41,251 nt of DNA, from IMG/VR virus record IMGVR_UViG_3300046787_000114, positions 1 to 41,251 of that record. One strand, given 5' to 3'. Below the pieces are notes generated by a model. The model ran no database searches and was not told where the DNA came from. It saw only the letters and a program-made list of their open reading frames with translations. The first letter of the stretch is position 1. Each line of letters starts with the position of its first letter. The DNA is from a virus. The position numbers and the translations under genes are program-made. Below are positions 28,113 to 38,057 of the stretch, piece after piece.

Positions 28113-28365
28113 TTGTTTCTACCTCATAGCCAGCAGCCTCTAAGTCCGCCTTTTCTTCTGCAGTTACTGTGTGAACAATACCGCCAAGATAGAAAGCCTC
28201 CGCTTCTTGAACTTCTTCGCTAGATGGATAACGTACTTCGTAGTACTCACCACCTGTTTTAATAACAGAGATACCTACTGGAATCTCAATACGAGAAAAT
28301 AGTGGATGATATTCTCCGCCTGGATTCTCACGAATCGTAGGTGTTGTGAATCTATATGTTGCCAT
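28105..28365 (-). CDS. 86-residue structural-region protein
   Basis: The protein starts MATYRFTTPTIRENPGGEYH and is beta-rich (IEIPVGISVIKTGGEYYEVR). An acidic helix follows (SSEEVQEAEAFYLGG). AAGGAGGAC precedes ATG 28365, an unusually strong ribosome site. It lies directly after the capsid gene and its hairpin. It may be a capsid decoration or connector protein. Confidence 0.8.
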   Translation of the reverse strand: MATYRFTTPTIRENPGGEYHPLFSRIEIPVGISVIKTGGEYYEVRYPSSEEVQEAEAFYLGGIVHTVTAEEKADLEAAGYEVETID

Positions 28366-28391
28366 TTGTCCTCCTTAATGGACTTACCCCA

Positions 28392-28415
28392 ATGCACCAG
28401 GCGAACCTGATGCAT
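28392..28415 (-). terminator. TTCG-loop hairpin after the capsid gene
   Basis: On the minus strand ATGCATCAGG (28415-28406) pairs with CCTGGTGCAT (28401-28392), 10 bp with one wobble, around the very stable loop TTCG. No T-run follows. It probably protects the 3' end of the capsid message or lowers expression of the next genes, rather than ending transcription. Confidence 0.6.
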
Positions 28416-28434
28416 CAGAGTCAATCAATTAAGA

Positions 28435-29442
28435 CTAAGCAGCAGGACGGCCTGATGCCGCTGTCTCGATACGAACCAATGCTGGTGTGCGGTAAAGCGC
28501 CCAGTTGATAATTCCGTACCAGCCGACTGGATTGAAACGGTTGAAGCGGTCTTCAATCTTTCCAATCTCCATGCCTGGCTCCTTCCACACAGCCTCAGCA
28601 AGTGCCTGAGCACCTGTGACGTATGTGTTGTAAACACGTGTCTGAGTTGTGGATGAACCAGAACCTGACTGTGTGTTTGTAGCGTTTGCTGTCTCAATGA
28701 AGCGAACGCCTTCCCATGAACCAAGTTCTCCACCAAAAAGTGGAGCAATGTTCTGGTAGTCGTGTGGTGTGCGCCATACGTTGTTACCTGTCTCTGTGCG
28801 GAGGTCAGCAGAAACTTCTGGGTGAATGTATGAAACAAACATTCCAGCAGCCTTTGTCTGAACACCAGCAGCACGCATCTTTGTAACAGCAGTACGAATA
28901 GCAGCAGACTTCATTGTATCTGCAGCAGTGATTGCTGTCTTAGCAGCAGCAGAACCAACACCCTCGTAAGCGTGTGTGATTGACTGTGTGCCAGATGTTG
29001 TTGAGACACGAACGACGTTTGAACCACCGTTCAACTTTGCAAGAACTGCATTGTCGAGTGTCTTTGTCATGTTAAAGCCAACTGCGTTAGCAACCCATGG
29101 GTCGATGTTGGCAATTGACATAAGGTTAATCTTCTTAACAGGAAGAACTGAGCGACCGAGTTCAAGTTGAGCAACATCAATGTATGTTGTTGCTGGGATT
29201 GATACTGAGTCTGTATCTACAGTCTCTTCAAGTGTTGCTGATGCAACATCTGTTTCCGCAATATCAGTGTTGAACTGGAAGCGAATAGAAGAACCATTGT
29301 GTGTAAGTGAGCCGACCTTCTTGTCAGCAATTTCACGGAACTTAGGCAATACACGGAGATTGGTTTCAATCAACTTGTCGTATGCTAAAGTTACGAGGTT
29401 AGTACCGTAACCACTACCTGTAGTGGTAAAAGCATCTGCCAT
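28435..29442 (-). CDS. major capsid protein, N4-gp56 family
   Basis: The 335-residue protein begins GSGYGTNLVTLAYDKLIETN, then has LRVLPKFREIADKKVGSLTH and ISVPATTYIDVAQLELGRSV-like strands, and ends GWYGIINWALYRTPALVRIE. This is the N4-gp56-type major capsid pattern with the HK97 fold: N-arm, long helix, then mixed sheet (FVSYIHPEVSADLRTETGNN and NVWRTPHDYQNIAPLFGGEL). It is expressed behind a scaffold-like gene with a 21-nt gap. It would be the most abundant virion protein. Confidence 0.93.
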   Translation of the reverse strand: MADAFTTTGSGYGTNLVTLAYDKLIETNLRVLPKFREIADKKVGSLTHNGSSIRFQFNTDIAETDVASATLEETVDTDSVSIPATTYIDVAQLELGRSVLPVKKINLMSIANIDPWVANAVGFNMTKTLDNAVLAKLNGGSNVVRVSTTSGTQSITHAYEGVGSAAAKTAITAADTMKSAAIRTAVTKMRAAGVQTKAAGMFVSYIHPEVSADLRTETGNNVWRTPHDYQNIAPLFGGELGSWEGVRFIETANATNTQSGSGSSTTQTRVYNTYVTGAQALAEAVWKEPGMEIGKIEDRFNRFNPVGWYGIINWALYRTPALVRIETAASGRPAA

Positions 29443-29463
29443 GTGGCAAACCTTCTTTCTGAA

Positions 29464-29952
29464 TTATTGCATCTTATTTGCGATGCCTTGGATTATGGAT
29501 AGTAATTCCTCTTCAGAGTGTCCGTCGTAGTTTTGCAACAAATCAACATATTCATCTGAAGCATCGGGAGTCGCGGCGAATTGAGTAGCGCTATCCTGAC
29601 GAGAAAACTCTCGTACATTAGGCTTAGCCTCTTGCTCTTCCTGCGCTGTATATCCGATTAGGTCTCCGTTATCTCGGAGCCAGTTATTAACTGCCTCTTC
29701 GTTAACTTCGTCTAAGTCCTTAAGGACTAAACGGGCAGCCTTGGAGTTGACTCCCTTAGATTCTAGAACTTTAGAGACAGTAGACTCTCGCTCTTGACGT
29801 TCGAACTTTTCAAGGCGTTCAGTCAATTCTTTGATACGCTTCTCTTGTTCTTTGGTAACTTTCCTAAGCGGATTTTTCCGATTATCAGTTTCCGTAGATT
29901 CATCGAATGTATCTAGTTCGTCTTCTTCGTTCCAGTTATCGTTGCTTCTCAT
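29464..29952 (-). CDS. capsid scaffolding protein
   Basis: The 162-residue protein is acidic and helical. The first 30 residues are acidic (NWNEEDELDTFDESTETDNR). Then comes a coiled coil with EQEKRIKELTERLEKFERQE, and later DLDEVNEEAVNNWLRDNGDL. It lies directly before the major capsid gene in transcription order, where scaffolds usually are. It would guide procapsid assembly and then leave or be cut. Confidence 0.82.
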   Translation of the reverse strand: MRSNDNWNEEDELDTFDESTETDNRKNPLRKVTKEQEKRIKELTERLEKFERQERESTVSKVLESKGVNSKAARLVLKDLDEVNEEAVNNWLRDNGDLIGYTAQEEQEAKPNVREFSRQDSATQFAATPDASDEYVDLLQNYDGHSEEELLSIIQGIANKMQ

Positions 29953-30071
29953 GCAACCTCACCCTTCTATTCGTTGTAGTTCGCAAGCCACAGTGACTAC
30001 TCGGGGAAGTAGGCTGGCTCTTGCTACCAGTCTTTTACGCCTGACGGGGCTGGTGTATCCGTCTAGGGATT
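29953..30071 (-). other. 119-nt intergenic leader before scaffold and capsid genes
   Basis: It is the longest gap inside the late unit. Read on the minus strand, it holds short inverted repeats (GACGG/CCGTC, CTGG/CCAG and CTACT/AGTAG around TCCCCG). It ends with AAGGGTGAGG before the scaffold ATG. It may carry a secondary late promoter or an RNA processing site for high capsid expression; no clear promoter boxes are visible. Confidence 0.4.
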
Positions 30072-31253
30072 TTAGAATGAGCCTGTATTACCGCTCTGTT
30101 GTCCAGTACGCAGGCGACCAGAGGAGCCGCTGAATGAGGCAACCTCTTGCTCTGCTAACTGCTGACGCTTACGCTTAGCACTTGCTGTGCCCTTAAATAC
30201 TTCTGCCTCTGCAGTTGCCTGGTCATACTTGTTACCGTAGATGTCACCCAACTTGGTGGCAGTAGGCATAATCTCGCCAATATTGGCGTATCCTTCTCTA
30301 GCCTGCGCTTGAGTTACACCAAACTGTGCAAGGGCTGTTGCTGCCTCAGCAGATGTAGCAAGGTTCTGACCCTTGGCTGCAGCGCCAATCTCAGCGGCTG
30401 TAACCTTCTCCTGCAACTTAGGCAGATTGTCCTTAGGATTGAGGAAGTAGGTAAGCAAATCTTCTTCCTTAATTCCAAAGAACGAAGTTAATGTTTCCTT
30501 GATTGCTGGGTCAGCATTCTTAACACGTGTGGCTACAGTATCTACACGGTCTTTAAACTCAGTTGGAGATACATCTCCACCAATAACGTCTGCCATTTTA
30601 GCCTGACGAGTCTTAGCATCTGCACCAAAGTATGATGCTAGACCAAATGACTTAAGAGTTTCAGAGTATGCATTCTCAAGGTTGAGATACTCAGCCTCAG
30701 ATAGAACGTTAAGTCCTGCCTTGCGGCGCTGTTCGTTACCATCAAAACGCTTTAGATATGCAGGCTCGCTCTTGAGAGCAAGTGATGCTTGCTCAGAACC
30801 AAGACCCTCATCCATATAGCGTTGTATAACTGGAACTAAATCATCTAGACCATAGTCTTTAAATGCTGCCTCAAGGATACCGTAGGCATCCATGTTAACT
30901 GTATCCTTATACTTGCGACCAGAACTAGCAAGAGTCTTCTTGCTTCCATCGCTATAGATACCAATAGTGTTTCCGTATGCATCTGTAATTGTATCAACAA
31001 GAGTAATCTCTACAGGAGGCTTTTCCTCTTTATCCTTAGGCTTGCCATCTCCACCTACTGGTGGTGTGCCACTACCCGTTGGAGCGCCTGTCGCTGCAGG
31101 TGCTACTGGAAGATTAAGATATTTCTTCTCTTCATCAGTTAGAGCCTGACCACCAGTAAGTTTTCTAAGAGTAGCCTGTCCATCTATCTTGGTAGGTAGC
31201 GGTTCGCCAAAGCCTGCGCCATCGCCTAGTCGTGATGTATCTATTCTCGCCAT
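30072..31253 (-). CDS. probable virion/ejection protein, 393 residues
   Basis: The protein starts MARIDTSRLGDGAGFGEPLP, followed by a Pro/Gly-rich linker and a long helical region (KTRQAKMADVIGGDVSPTEF, DNLPKLQEKVTAAEIGAAAK). It ends in a basic, Ser/Gly-rich tail. No enzyme motif is seen. It is the third of three abutting large genes between portal and scaffold, all starting M-A. Together they could be ejected core proteins as in short-tailed phages; that is positional inference. Confidence 0.8.
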   Translation of the reverse strand: MARIDTSRLGDGAGFGEPLPTKIDGQATLRKLTGGQALTDEEKKYLNLPVAPAATGAPTGSGTPPVGGDGKPKDKEEKPPVEITLVDTITDAYGNTIGIYSDGSKKTLASSGRKYKDTVNMDAYGILEAAFKDYGLDDLVPVIQRYMDEGLGSEQASLALKSEPAYLKRFDGNEQRRKAGLNVLSEAEYLNLENAYSETLKSFGLASYFGADAKTRQAKMADVIGGDVSPTEFKDRVDTVATRVKNADPAIKETLTSFFGIKEEDLLTYFLNPKDNLPKLQEKVTAAEIGAAAKGQNLATSAEAATALAQFGVTQAQAREGYANIGEIMPTATKLGDIYGNKYDQATAEAEVFKGTASAKRKRQQLAEQEVASFSGSSGRLRTGQQSGNTGSF

Positions 31254-32521
31254 TATGCCATCAATCCGAATGACTTAAGGATTGAGTTAGCAAAACCTGC
31301 TGCCTCTTCCTTAGCACCCTGTGTCTTTAACCACTGTGACTTTGTCTTAGGATTAGTGCGAAGCATCTTCTGATATTCAGAGATAGTCATAACACCTTCC
31401 TTACCTTCATTCTTAAGGGCTGCCTGAATATCTTCATCGAATACACTTACTGCTGTATCTGGAAGTTCAAGCATCTTGCCCTTGTAGTATGCAAACTGAT
31501 TTGATATATCTGAAATCTTTACGCCTTGGTCAATTAGTGGAGATAACTTGCCATAGAATGCCTTGGACATTTCAATGATTGACTTCTTCTCTGCATCTAA
31601 CTTGCCAGTTGTTAGGCTTCCGCCAGGAACTAAACCACCAGTTACTTTATTAAGAGCCTGCTGTGCATCCAACTGAATGCCGTAGTCAGCAGCATATGCA
31701 CGGAGTTCTGCAACATCCTGAGCAATCTTGCCGTTGCCCTTAGTAATCTCTTCAATTGCTGTGCCTTTAACTGCAGGCTTTAGGACATTCGCACGAATGC
31801 GGTAATAGTCTGTCTCTTCAAGATACTCGCCAGTAGTAGTCTGCTTACCACCAGAGGTGGTGCTCTTTTTAACAGCCTTCTTCTCTTCTTTGTTTACCTG
31901 GTTATAGTAATCAAGTTTTTCTTCTGGGCTAGCCTTGCGACCAAGGTAGTCCATAAAAAACTCATCAATATCCTGGTCTGTCTGTGTGCGGCTAGATACT
32001 GATGCACCTGCATTAATATTTGAACCAGCGCCAGCAGAAACACGCATGCCTAGCCATGAGTTATATGATGTAGATGACTCAACACCAGTATCAAGGAAGT
32101 TAGATACATACTCAACTGAGGAGTTACGAGCAGAACGGACTACAGCGCCATTAAGCGCTGTGGAATCCTTAGTCTTAAACTGCTGCTCATTCATGTAGCC
32201 AGCCTTGTATAGGCGCTCACGAAGAGATTCTAGTTGTCCACTTGCTACTGCGTTCTTAATATAGACATTACGAATAGCATCTGCACCTAGAACTGGTCGA
32301 TAGTTACCAGCATTGTCAATGTATAGAAAGACTTCGCCTTCTACTCCATCAATCTTACCGTTAAGAATCCACTCAGTACCATTATTGGTAGTGGTAACCT
32401 TAGCAATTGGGTTAGCACCACCAAAGTCTTGCTGCATATCCGAGATTGCTGCTGCGGCTCCAGACTGAACTTTGCCAGAATTGACAGCACTAACTTCTGG
32501 TGACTTACCTGTGCCTGCCAT
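31253..32521 (-). CDS. probable virion/ejection protein, 422 residues
   Basis: The protein abuts both neighbours. It has an N-terminal Ala/Ser region (VQSGAAAAISDMQQDFGGAN), a beta segment (ATTNNGTEWILNGKID-like) and a long helical C-terminal part (FFMDYLGRKASPEEKLDYYN, SKAFYGKLSPLIDQGVKISD). The middle is Lys/Thr-rich (KKAVKKSTTSGGKQTTTGEY). The family is not recognised. It probably works with the giant protein next to it. Confidence 0.8.
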   Translation of the reverse strand: MAGTGKSPEVSAVNSGKVQSGAAAAISDMQQDFGGANPIAKVTTTNNGTEWILNGKIDGVEGEVFLYIDNAGNYRPVLGADAIRNVYIKNAVASGQLESLRERLYKAGYMNEQQFKTKDSTALNGAVVRSARNSSVEYVSNFLDTGVESSTSYNSWLGMRVSAGAGSNINAGASVSSRTQTDQDIDEFFMDYLGRKASPEEKLDYYNQVNKEEKKAVKKSTTSGGKQTTTGEYLEETDYYRIRANVLKPAVKGTAIEEITKGNGKIAQDVAELRAYAADYGIQLDAQQALNKVTGGLVPGGSLTTGKLDAEKKSIIEMSKAFYGKLSPLIDQGVKISDISNQFAYYKGKMLELPDTAVSVFDEDIQAALKNEGKEGVMTISEYQKMLRTNPKTKSQWLKTQGAKEEAAGFANSILKSFGLMA

Positions 32522-35500
32522 TATCTGCCTCCTGCTGAATATGTGTCACGTGAATAGAATCCAAGGATTGGTGCAAATACTGCACGGTTAGCCTCTTTAA
32601 CTGATAGGTCTGATTGCATAAGGACGTTCAATTGCTCCTCAATAGCAGCACGCTTAGCACGCTTTGAATCAGAGAAGTTCCAGAGTAGTCGCATCTGTGG
32701 GTCATTAGAGAATGTAATAAACTCACGAACCATCTTAGTTGCGATACTCATCTTCTTTCGAGTATCTGAATTAATTGGTGTACCCTTATCGACAATAGCC
32801 TGTTCGATAGATGAGAGTAGACCTTCTTCGGTGGCTACTTCAAATCCACCTGTTTCAAGGGCTGCACGTAGTAATGGATTGCCAGTCTTAAGAGAGTTTC
32901 GTCGTGCGCTAGCACTATCAATAATAGCCTTACGCATAGGAATACTGAACTCACTGTCCAGTGCTTCCTTCTCTTGACGTTCAATATCAAAGTAAGCCTG
33001 CTTAGCGCGGGCTACTTCTACGTTCTTAAGATAGTCTTCCAACTTAGGGGACTTGATAAGGTCCTGTCCTTCTAACCATGCATATGCAGATGCAGTGTAA
33101 TCACCGACCTGTGGTGCAAAGATAAAGGCTGTCTCGCCATAGGCGTTGATAAAGCCCTTGTTGAAGGTAGACCAGTTCTTAACTTGGTCTGTCTTTTGAA
33201 TTAGAACCTTAGTAGTCTTCTCGTTACGAGATACTGTGTAGATAATCTTGCCTGGATTCTTGCCAACAAACATAGCAACTGCTAGTTCATATGGGTCAAA
33301 TACAGTATCTGATTCAGTCTTAGCAATACCAGATAGGATGTCAAAGAACTCAGCACGTAGGTTTACAATACCTGTATTCTTAATGTAGTCTGGTACTCCC
33401 TTGCTTTCGCGCAAGGTAGGAGATACTGGTGAAATCATACCAAGGATTGCACGCATAGCAATTACGTTGTGTGATGCAATCTTAATGTCACGGATAAACT
33501 TATCGCGTTGAACATCTGTTGGGTTCTCAGGAAGCCTAGATTCAGGACCACCGAATGCCTGTGTATATGCAATAGCCTGGAATGCGGCCGTAGTTTCCTG
33601 ACGGCTTAACTCTGACTTAGGCATAATGTCATATAAGTTCTGTAAGAACAATGGCATTAACGCCTTCTTGAATGTCATATTGTCACCAAGATTACCTAGT
33701 GCATATGTATCAAACTCATCTGCAAAGAACTCACCTGCATCACCAATCTTGCCTGGCATATAGCCAAGAAAAGACCTAAAGCCAATAAATGATAGTGCAG
33801 CAACTGGACCGCTGAGTCCAGGCTGTCCTGCTTCTGGTGAAAATGATGGGTTAATCAAACGCAACTTAAGAGTTACATCATTAAACTGTGGAACCTTAAA
33901 TGAACCACCAGTAAACTTACGCATTACTGGTTCAACTGCACCATTGATAATGCTATCTGTAGGTAGCACTACATACGGTTCGCCCTTTTCATCATAGTGA
34001 ACCTCACCGCGAGCAGACAATCCTTGATGCGCTAGGCGCATACGATAGATAACCTGCAATGGCTTCTCACGCATAAGACGGTAGTAACGTCGCCAGAAGT
34101 CTTCTGTTGCACGATAGAAGCGTGCTACAGTTCTAGTAGATAGTGCAAAATTAGAACGAATGTTTGGGTTATCAACATACTTTAGAACTGAATCGGCAGC
34201 CTCTTGCATAGCAATTTCTGTATATCGCTTACGCGCTAAGTCTTCCATCTGGTCTTTAGTACGTGCATACAACTTATCATCTGAGAGAATACGAGGATTA
34301 GCCTCTTCTGCTCCACGCATTAACTGATTAACAAACTCATCTTGAAAACCAGTGTAGCCTTCACGAAGGCGACCATATGTTGTGAGGATTGCTGGCTGAC
34401 GGAATAGACCATTTACCTGACGGTCCATGCTCTCCATGATTGCGTCGCCAAACTTGCTCCACATATTAGGCAGTTCATTACCATCGATAAGTTCTACAAA
34501 CTCAAGGGCTGTGTTGATTTCGCCAGTTGGCTGCTTGCCTACTGTTGCTCTCTCAAAGTCTGCAAACTCAATATTTGCTGCAGCCTTAGACCACTTGCCC
34601 TTAACGGTCTTGCCAGTTTCCATCTCATAGGCAACAAGTCGGTTATGACGCTCAACCATTAGATTGAATAGGTCATCATTGAATGACTCAGGACCACCAT
34701 GGAATGTATTGCGCATGTCAAGAAGCATGTTCTCAATATGAATACGAGCAATCTCTGCATCCCCTACCTTGCGCTGACGCAAGAAGGCTGAATCAGCAAA
34801 CTCATTGATGAATGCATCAGCAGTTTCTTTGCGCTTAGGGTCAATATTAAACTGCTTTGTCTCCCAATCGTACTTAACACCAATGCTCTCAAGCATTTCT
34901 GTGCGAGCAATAGCAAAGTCCTTAGGAGTACGGAGTCCATTGTTTCTAAAGAACGATGTAGTTGGGTCTACAACTGTGTCGTTAAAGGTTTTAACGTTAG
35001 GAACCATCTGGCGATACCATGCATCAAAGTGTGCAAGTGTTAGATACTTGTCATTTACTCGACGAAGTTCTTCTGTTGAGAAGATTCTAAACTTTTGACC
35101 TACCTTGATAGCGGCATCATTAAGAGCCTGTGTCAAAGTACTAGGAGTAAAGACTGCATCCATAACATTCTTATCAAAGCGTCCTCCAAGGGAGGTACGT
35201 GCTGCGATAGAAGAAGCCATTGAGTTCAATGTGTCTGGATGATATACAAATGCTTCCTTGATGTACTTGTAGTTACCCATTGAGGCATCTACTCCATACA
35301 TTGCATAGACTCTTGCTACAGTTTCTTCACGAATCTGCATGTGAGTAATCTCTTCAACTGGAACACCCAGGTCATCTGCTAACTGACGTGCAATAGTTGC
35401 ACGCTCTGCAGGAGATAAAGCATTCTCTGGTCCGCCAGAACGAAATGCTTTGTTAATTCCACGCTTAATTGGACCGACTGCATTCATAGAACCAGTAAGT

Positions 35501-37656
35501 GCTGTAAGTACATTCTTCTGTTTGCGAATATCAGCACTAGCAAAACGGAACAAGTCCTGTGCTGGTGCGCTAAAAGCATACATAAAGGCTTCATCAATAG
35601 CAGAACGAATACCTAGACGTGGGAAAAGAGTCAGAATAGTCCAGAAGTTTACGAACTCGCTGACATACTTGTTACGTGTAGCGCCATCAAAGATGGCAGG
35701 AATGGAATCTTTGCGTGCAGTTTTTGCAGCAACCTGCATAATCTGCTCATATGGCAATGTTCCAATAGCCTTAGCCAACTGACCTGGCTGAACACCACCA
35801 CGTGCATTAAGAAATGGCACGTCGTTTTCAATTCGAAGCGTATGCTCGCTTACTTGCTCAGCAAAATTCTTTGGAACAGGTGTCTTTGGTGTGGTTGTCA
35901 TGTTGGCAAATGTCTTACCAAGGACTTCCTTCATCAAACGCTTGCCTTCTACTGTCCCATGCAAGCCATAACGGTACATAACAGCACCATAAAGATTACG
36001 AAGGATAACAATCTGTTCATCTACGTTAGCCTTGCCCCATTCAAATGCTACATAATCAGCAATATCGCGTGTAAATACCTGACGTGCTACAAGGCGCACC
36101 GTGTTAAGTGACTTGTCTGCATCCTTACCAAGGTAGATAAGGTCAGAGCCAGGGTTACGAGCCATCAACTTACCAGTAATTTCAGCAAGTCTACGTGCTT
36201 TCTTAATATCCTTATCAATATCTAAGAATGTCTCAACACCAGCACGGTTGACTCCAAGGTCAATCTCTTCGCCAACTACGCGAAGGATATCTAACTTAGA
36301 CTTTCCTTCTGCTTCTAGTTTAGCCATTCTATCTGCTACGCCCTTATTAACAGCGCTTGGATTAAAAATAGAATCAGCAACGCTAGCCATACCAGCAGAA
36401 ACATGACGCTGATTGCGTGCAGTAATAACACCATTACGCATGTAGGTAATACCATCTACAGTATCACTAAGGAGAAGTTTGGCATTCTGAACATCACCAG
36501 CAAAGAAGTCTCTAGCAGAATCTGCATCAAAGATTTTATTATCTGAGAACAGATTAAGAGTTGTATCGCTATTTACGCCAGGATAATCCTGACCAATCTG
36601 ACGGCGAATTGCAGTCTTCTCTGCAGTAGTAGGAGCATCAGAGAACTTTTTAATCTGTTCTCCAAGTCCATCCCATACCTGACGAATATCTGGCTCGTCA
36701 AATAGGTTTTTAACTGAACCTTTGTAGTTACCCTTTTTTGCTTCGTTAGCAATGATGGCTGCTTTTTCAGCACCCTTAGTGGCAGCCTTAGTTGTGCCAC
36801 CAGTTACATATGTAAGTGGGTCAACTACAACTTGATAGACAGCATCAATAGCACCAGATGAGCGCTTAGCAATTCTTTTATAGGCATCAATCTGCTCTTG
36901 AGTTGGCTTGTCGCCAAAGAAGAATCGGTTAATCCAATTGTTTTCAATTACTGGTTTCTCTTCAAAAACACCATCACGGATGAAGTCACGTCCTGGAGAG
37001 GTACGTGCATATCCGACATCTTTCATAATAAGTTTAAACTTATCTTCTTCATCAAATGCAGTTACAATTGCTTGAGTAATCTTTTCGTCGACCTTGCCGT
37101 ACTCTTCAATTACTTCACCAGGAGTCTTACCTGCAAGTAGTCCCTTTGCAACGAGCACCATTTCCTTGCCATACTTTTCTTCAAGGATAGCAACTGAACC
37201 CTTATCGTAGAGTTCCTTGCCATTATAAGCATCTGACCAAGTCTTCTTAGCAAAAGGATTTGCACCTTGCTGAATCTGGCGTGCAGCAGAGTAACCAGTA
37301 TTAATTGCCTTACCGTACTCTTCTGCAACCTTAAAGGTTGAGATGATAGGAGAAGCAAGACCTTTAGCAACAGTTCCAATAACACCTAAGCCACGCTGTA
37401 AAAGACTAGGGTCTTCTTTTGTAAACTCAGCATCTGGATAGATAGCACGAATAGACTGCTGTGCATCTTCTGTTAGGGAACGAAACTCTTTTTTGGCAGC
37501 ATCAGCATTCATGTTGCGAAGTTTCTTAGCAGCCTTTACGGTGTAAGAAAACTGCTCAATCATTTGCTGGCTTTGTGGGTCAAGGTTTGCTTGATTGACA
37601 GCCTTGTAAATGTTAGGACTTAGTTCCCCAATGACAGGATTAGTTATGCGAGCCAT
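32521..37656 (-). CDS. giant virion protein, 1711 residues
   Basis: This one gene takes 12% of the genome. It begins MARITNPVIGELSPNIYKAV and is mostly helical, with hydrophobic patches (FWTILTLFPRLGIRSAIDEA, ALSFIGFRSFLGYMP) and no catalytic motif I recognise. A C-terminal part (ISPVSPTLRESKG, KIIYTVSRNEKTTKV) looks globular. Its size, its location between portal and scaffold, and its two partner genes suggest an ejection-type internal virion protein comparable in role, not in sequence, to T7 gp16. A tape measure is less likely because tail-tube genes are absent. Confidence 0.88.
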   Translation of the reverse strand: MARITNPVIGELSPNIYKAVNQANLDPQSQQMIEQFSYTVKAAKKLRNMNADAAKKEFRSLTEDAQQSIRAIYPDAEFTKEDPSLLQRGLGVIGTVAKGLASPIISTFKVAEEYGKAINTGYSAARQIQQGANPFAKKTWSDAYNGKELYDKGSVAILEEKYGKEMVLVAKGLLAGKTPGEVIEEYGKVDEKITQAIVTAFDEEDKFKLIMKDVGYARTSPGRDFIRDGVFEEKPVIENNWINRFFFGDKPTQEQIDAYKRIAKRSSGAIDAVYQVVVDPLTYVTGGTTKAATKGAEKAAIIANEAKKGNYKGSVKNLFDEPDIRQVWDGLGEQIKKFSDAPTTAEKTAIRRQIGQDYPGVNSDTTLNLFSDNKIFDADSARDFFAGDVQNAKLLLSDTVDGITYMRNGVITARNQRHVSAGMASVADSIFNPSAVNKGVADRMAKLEAEGKSKLDILRVVGEEIDLGVNRAGVETFLDIDKDIKKARRLAEITGKLMARNPGSDLIYLGKDADKSLNTVRLVARQVFTRDIADYVAFEWGKANVDEQIVILRNLYGAVMYRYGLHGTVEGKRLMKEVLGKTFANMTTTPKTPVPKNFAEQVSEHTLRIENDVPFLNARGGVQPGQLAKAIGTLPYEQIMQVAAKTARKDSIPAIFDGATRNKYVSEFVNFWTILTLFPRLGIRSAIDEAFMYAFSAPAQDLFRFASADIRKQKNVLTALTGSMNAVGPIKRGINKAFRSGGPENALSPAERATIARQLADDLGVPVEEITHMQIREETVARVYAMYGVDASMGNYKYIKEAFVYHPDTLNSMASSIAARTSLGGRFDKNVMDAVFTPSTLTQALNDAAIKVGQKFRIFSTEELRRVNDKYLTLAHFDAWYRQMVPNVKTFNDTVVDPTTSFFRNNGLRTPKDFAIARTEMLESIGVKYDWETKQFNIDPKRKETADAFINEFADSAFLRQRKVGDAEIARIHIENMLLDMRNTFHGGPESFNDDLFNLMVERHNRLVAYEMETGKTVKGKWSKAAANIEFADFERATVGKQPTGEINTALEFVELIDGNELPNMWSKFGDAIMESMDRQVNGLFRQPAILTTYGRLREGYTGFQDEFVNQLMRGAEEANPRILSDDKLYARTKDQMEDLARKRYTEIAMQEAADSVLKYVDNPNIRSNFALSTRTVARFYRATEDFWRRYYRLMREKPLQVIYRMRLAHQGLSARGEVHYDEKGEPYVVLPTDSIINGAVEPVMRKFTGGSFKVPQFNDVTLKLRLINPSFSPEAGQPGLSGPVAALSFIGFRSFLGYMPGKIGDAGEFFADEFDTYALGNLGDNMTFKKALMPLFLQNLYDIMPKSELSRQETTAAFQAIAYTQAFGGPESRLPENPTDVQRDKFIRDIKIASHNVIAMRAILGMISPVSPTLRESKGVPDYIKNTGIVNLRAEFFDILSGIAKTESDTVFDPYELAVAMFVGKNPGKIIYTVSRNEKTTKVLIQKTDQVKNWSTFNKGFINAYGETAFIFAPQVGDYTASAYAWLEGQDLIKSPKLEDYLKNVEVARAKQAYFDIERQEKEALDSEFSIPMRKAIIDSASARRNSLKTGNPLLRAALETGGFEVATEEGLLSSIEQAIVDKGTPINSDTRKKMSIATKMVREFITFSNDPQMRLLWNFSDSKRAKRAAIEEQLNVLMQSDLSVKEANRAVFAPILGFYSRDTYSAGGR

Positions 37657-38057
37657 TAGTACCCGTATTCAGAAATGATAGCGTAAAGCATCTCTGCTTC
37701 GCCGCTATTGTCGTACTGCGCAATCTTGCGAATAGTCTCAGAAAGAGTTGGTTCCTGTGTAGGCAATCCTAGTGCTTCACTTCCAGCACCTGGTCCCATA
37801 TCAATACCATTTGTAATAGGTTCATTAGGGCGCATGCTTGGCGCTCCTAGTGGTGTAGGCATCTCCATTGGCGCAGGCTCTGCCTTACCAGCCATAGGAG
37901 CAGCAGTCTGCTGTGCCATTGTGTTTTCGCCATAAGGCATGCCTGGCATGTACTTAGCGCCTTGTGTTGGTCCACCGTCTGTGCGCTGTGAAAGTGCTCC
38001 TGGTCCCGATACTGGTGCAGGATTTGCTGGCTTGCGGTATCCGCCTTGTTCTGCCAT
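37656..38057 (-). CDS. Pro/Met/Gly-rich protein, 133 residues
   Basis: The protein is low-complexity (GGPTQGAKYMPGMPYGENTM, APMEMPTPLGAPSMRPNEPI) with a helical end (LSETIRKIAQYDNSGEAEML). Such disordered proteins with a short helical tail may be adaptors or core components. It lies between the portal-side gene and the giant virion gene, abutting both. No family is recognised. Confidence 0.8.
   Translation of the reverse strand: MAEQGGYRKPANPAPVSGPGALSQRTDGGPTQGAKYMPGMPYGENTMAQQTAAPMAGKAEPAPMEMPTPLGAPSMRPNEPITNGIDMGPGAGSEALGLPTQEPTLSETIRKIAQYDNSGEAEMLYAIISEYGY

Noticed and set aside
35842-36111. Plus-strand frames inside the giant virion gene
   Set aside because: All are shadows of a single long coding frame that itself has normal composition.
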